From: Arthrobacter sp. JZ12
GTDB lineage: Bacteria > Actinomycetota > Actinomycetes > Actinomycetales > Micrococcaceae
Length of the DNA: 64,000 nucleotides
NCBI RefSeq assembly: GCF_035189165.1
Contig: NZ_CP045246.1
Coordinates: forward strand, 2,294,001 to 2,358,000
Direction of reading: 5' to 3'
The translations under genes and the position numbers were made by a program. Shown here piece after piece: positions 63,274 through 64,000 of this stretch. The notes under the pieces were generated by a model. It ran no database searches. It worked only from the letters and a program-made list of their open reading frames with translations, and was not told the DNA's origin. The number at the start of each line of letters is the position of its first letter. Position 1 is the first letter of the stretch.

Positions 63274-63885
63274 TCAGGCGATGAACTCGACGACGGGCTG
63301 AACGTAGCTTCGGAACGCCGCCTCGTCCAGTTGCAGGTCTTCGCTCGCGATCAGCATGTCAGGTTCCACGAACCAGGCACGCGGCTCGCTGAGGGGCAGC
63401 TCGATTACAACGAGCGAAAAGTGCCGGGCCGCCCTACCCAGTTCGAGCTCCCGCTCGCCCACGAGCTTCCCATAGTCCAGCTTGATGCCCTTCGACACCC
63501 GCTCCAGGTCCCGCTTGCGGCGAGCCTCCTCGGCCTCCTGGACCCAGGTCAGGGCCGTGCCGTAACGAGCGTGGGTGTAGCGCTGAAGAGCCGGCATGGC
63601 GTCGAGCTCCGGAAAATCGGGCGGAGTGGGAAGTGTTCCGTCCGCCCCGTTCGCCGCAACCAGTTCATACCACCAGGCCTCCCACTCGACCCGCAGCGCG
63701 GTCAGCCCGCCCACCGAGTGGACCGCCTGACGGGGATCAGCACAGTGAACCGGTGGCTTCAATGGCGAGACGGCGGGCGAGCCGATGACACCCAGCCCGG
63801 CACAATCCCGCAAATAGAGCGCGAAGCACATGGACAACGACGAGCGCACACTCACACTCCAGGAGGGCGCCTTGTCGACGTGCAT
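63274..63885 (-). CDS. Conserved hypothetical protein
   Basis: 203 residues; AGGA six bases before the ATG. Contains a Cys-bearing N-terminal segment (SMCFALYLRDCAGLG), a helical middle (YTHARYGTALTWVQEAEEAR, KRDLERVSKGIKLDY) and a beta-rich C-terminus (FSLVVIELPLSEPRAW, VEPDMLIASEDL). No signal peptide or span. I recognise no family. The remaining 115 bases to the window end show nothing I can name. Confidence 0.65.
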   Translation of the reverse strand: MHVDKAPSWSVSVRSSLSMCFALYLRDCAGLGVIGSPAVSPLKPPVHCADPRQAVHSVGGLTALRVEWEAWWYELVAANGADGTLPTPPDFPELDAMPALQRYTHARYGTALTWVQEAEEARRKRDLERVSKGIKLDYGKLVGERELELGRAARHFSLVVIELPLSEPRAWFVEPDMLIASEDLQLDEAAFRSYVQPVVEFIA

Positions 63886-64000
63886 ACGTGGTCCTGGCCT
63901 CTCTCCCGGACTCGTGACCGGCGGCCCGGCCGGTCACTTCCGGGCGTGATTCCTCAAGGGTAGACCGATAGGCCTGTGTGCTCCAGAGGTGAATGCAACG

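Overview
The window is high-G+C chromosomal DNA from an actinobacterium, most likely a member of the Micrococcaceae close to Arthrobacter. This rests on gene content and order (an AdnAB/UvrD2/NudC block, a coproporphyrin-dependent haem cluster, TatB/SigE/Mrp/DUF3117 neighbours, gluABCD) and on protein character. No phage, integrase, transposase, CRISPR array, rRNA or tRNA gene was seen. It is dense, mostly housekeeping sequence with short intergenic gaps.

Layout. (1) 172-15194: a PDZ/Lon-type membrane protease, a DUF2342 zinc-protease-like protein, a YgjP-type metallopeptidase, UvrD2 helicase, NudC, an APH-fold kinase, and an operon of an alkyltransferase-like protein with the AdnA/AdnB helicase-nuclease. 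(2) 15303-18970: a DnaQ-type exonuclease and the MetNIQ methionine importer. (3) 19080-29296: a complete C5-to-haem pathway (hemL-B-D-C-H-Q-Y-E on the minus strand, hemA divergent). (4) 29321-31995: MoeZ, a TetR regulator, DUF3107 and a small membrane protein. (5) 32017-35051: thiO-thiS-thiG behind a TPP riboswitch, with thiE divergent. (6) 35146-44753: a DUF222/HNH protein, a ferritin-like protein, a frameshifted RNB ribonuclease, an RhlE-type DEAD-box helicase with a structured leader, an orphan DNA methyltransferase, a PHP phosphoesterase and an OatA-like acyltransferase. (7) 44905-56787: aminopeptidase P, a stress membrane protein, an MgtE-N/CBS protein, DUF1003, Mrp, TatB, SigE with its anti-sigma factor, an O-methyltransferase, DUF3117, a GT-C-like membrane protein, TAG, a DivIVA-like protein and a LOG protein. 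(8) 56904-60212: the gluABCD glutamate importer. (9) 60276-63885: dapE and dapD (divergent), a secreted lysozyme-like protein and an unknown.

From memory, three blocks are collinear with Mycobacterium tuberculosis (roughly Rv3194c-Rv3202c, Rv3206c-Rv3211, Rv1201c-Rv1232c), with the met, hem, thi and HNH genes placed between them.

I found no multi-gene system that I can call new. The signals most worth a second look are small-scale: a four-unit 18-bp repeat at the start of thiG in which each unit carries a Shine-Dalgarno-like sequence and an in-frame start codon; a structured leader with a 30-codon ORF before rhlE; a perfect 19-bp palindrome before hemQ; a DtxR/IdeR-like box before hemA; a recurring TAnnnT-N6/7-start arrangement that points to widespread leaderless mRNAs; and a one-base frameshift in a run of four C in the RNB ribonuclease.
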